DNA of 6,457 nucleotides from Amylibacter sp. (GTDB taxonomy: Bacteria > Pseudomonadota > Alphaproteobacteria > Rhodobacterales > Rhodobacteraceae), in the NCBI GenBank assembly GCA_027083485.1, contig JALWOO010000281.1, forward strand, positions 1-6,457. The letters run 5' to 3'. Positions within the stretch are counted from its first letter, which is position 1; the number at the start of each line of letters is the position of its first letter. A model generated the notes under the pieces. It did not search any database, was not told the origin of the DNA, and saw only the letters and a list, made by a program, of their open reading frames with translations. A program made the position numbers and the translations under genes. Of the stretch, positions 5,863 through 6,457 are shown one piece after another.

Positions 5863-6457
5863 TTGATCAAAATCGAGAACCTCTCCAAGGCATTTGGTGG
5901 CTTTTATGCTGTCAATGACGCCTCCTTTCATATTGCCAAAGGCTCCATCACCGGCCTGATCGGCCCGAATGGTGCCGGCAAAACCACGCTGTTCAACGTC
6001 ATCGCCGGGGTGCATAAACCCACCGCCGGACGGGTGTTTCTGGATGGCGAGGACATCACCGGCCTGCCACCGCATGAACTGTTCGGGCGCGGCATGTTGC
6101 GTACCTTTCAGATTGCCCATGAGTTTTCGACCATGACCGTGCGTGAAAACCTGATGATGGTCCCGGGAAACCAAACCGGCGAAACCCTGTGGGGGGCGCT
6201 GTTTTCCAGCGTGGACGTTGCTGCCGAGGAAGCGGTTTTACGTAAAAAGGCAGACGAAGTTATTGATTTTCTACAAATTTCCCACCTCACCCATGAATTG
6301 GCGGGCAACCTGTCCGGTGGCCAGAAAAAGCTGCTGGAACTGGGGCGCACCATGATGGTCGACGCCAAGGTGGTGTTTCTGGACGAGGTCGGAGCCGGCG
6401 TAAACCGCACCCTGCTGAACACCATTGGTGACGCGATTATCCGGCTCAATCAGGAGC
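5863..6457 (+). CDS. livG: HAAT-type ABC transporter ATP-binding protein, LivG-like (runs off the right edge)
   Basis: The frame is open for 198 codons to the window end; LivG-type proteins have about 250 residues, so roughly the last 50, with the H-loop histidine, are missing. It hydrolyses ATP on the cytoplasmic side to drive import. Visible motifs: Walker A GPNGAGKTT (34-42), the Q-loop glutamine in 'LRTFQIAHEF' (Gln83), the ABC signature LSGGQ (150-154) and Walker B 'VVFLDE' (Asp174, Glu175). After the catalytic glutamate the sequence reads VGAGVNR where most ABC ATPases have a proline. The 'RTFQ' and 'GAGVN' features point to LivG and not LivF. The start is a TTG at 5863: an in-frame TAA at 5848 excludes anything further upstream except an ATT, TAAGGT (5848-5853) is a good ribosome binding site nine bases away, and the protein begins as relatives do (IKIENLSKAFGG). 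It is the second gene of the transporter cluster; the permeases and LivF are expected beyond the window. Confidence 0.93.
   Translation, partial: MIKIENLSKAFGGFYAVNDASFHIAKGSITGLIGPNGAGKTTLFNVIAGVHKPTAGRVFLDGEDITGLPPHELFGRGMLRTFQIAHEFSTMTVRENLMMVPGNQTGETLWGALFSSVDVAAEEAVLRKKADEVIDFLQISHLTHELAGNLSGGQKKLLELGRTMMVDAKVVFLDEVGAGVNRTLLNTIGDAIIRLNQE

Noticed and set aside
5797..6449. Minus-strand open frames opposite the ATPase gene
   Set aside because: The plus strand carries unmistakable ABC ATPase motifs from a TTG start; the antisense frames are by-products.
1..6457. A mobile, CRISPR, defence or other novel multi-gene system
   Set aside because: No repeat arrays, transposase, integrase, tRNA, toxin-antitoxin pair or clusters of unknown genes were seen; all but one gene fall into familiar housekeeping, sensor, regulator or transport families.

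Overview
This window looks like an ordinary chromosomal stretch from an alphaproteobacterium, most likely Rhodobacterales (Roseobacter group). The clues are protein style: a class II DAHP synthase, a PAS_5-type sensor protein, a GlxA-family regulator and a Liv-type ABC transporter, all close to what I know from that order. Base composition is moderately GC-rich, with clearly AT-richer intergenic regions. This placement is by recognition, not by a search.

Layout: (1) 1-504, minus strand, the N-terminal part of a YicC-family protein that runs off the left edge. (2) 505-647, a divergent intergenic region with an inverted repeat. (3) 648-1379 and 1444-1875, plus strand, a PAS_5-like protein followed by a small exported protein of unknown function. 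(4) 1874-1902, an intrinsic terminator built for the minus-strand gene that comes next. (5) 1926-3296, minus strand, class II DAHP synthase, the first step of the shikimate pathway. (6) 3297-3535, a divergent control region with clustered palindromes. (7) 3536-4531, plus strand, a GlxA-family AraC-type regulator. (8) 4622-5800 and 5863 to the right edge, plus strand, the substrate-binding protein and first ATPase of a branched-chain-amino-acid-type (HAAT) ABC transporter, with a terminator-like hairpin between them and a TTG start on the ATPase.

How the parts may work together: the GlxA regulator stands directly upstream of the ABC transporter genes on the same strand and is divergent from the DAHP synthase. 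The simplest inference is that it controls the transporter, itself, or both, in response to an amino acid or amine. The substrate cannot be read from the sequence. No mobile element, CRISPR array, RNA gene, toxin-antitoxin pair or defence system is visible. I found no strong candidate for a new biological system. The points most worth a second look are the clustered palindromes between the DAHP synthase and glxA-like genes, the hairpin between binding protein and ATPase, and the uncharacterised exported protein.
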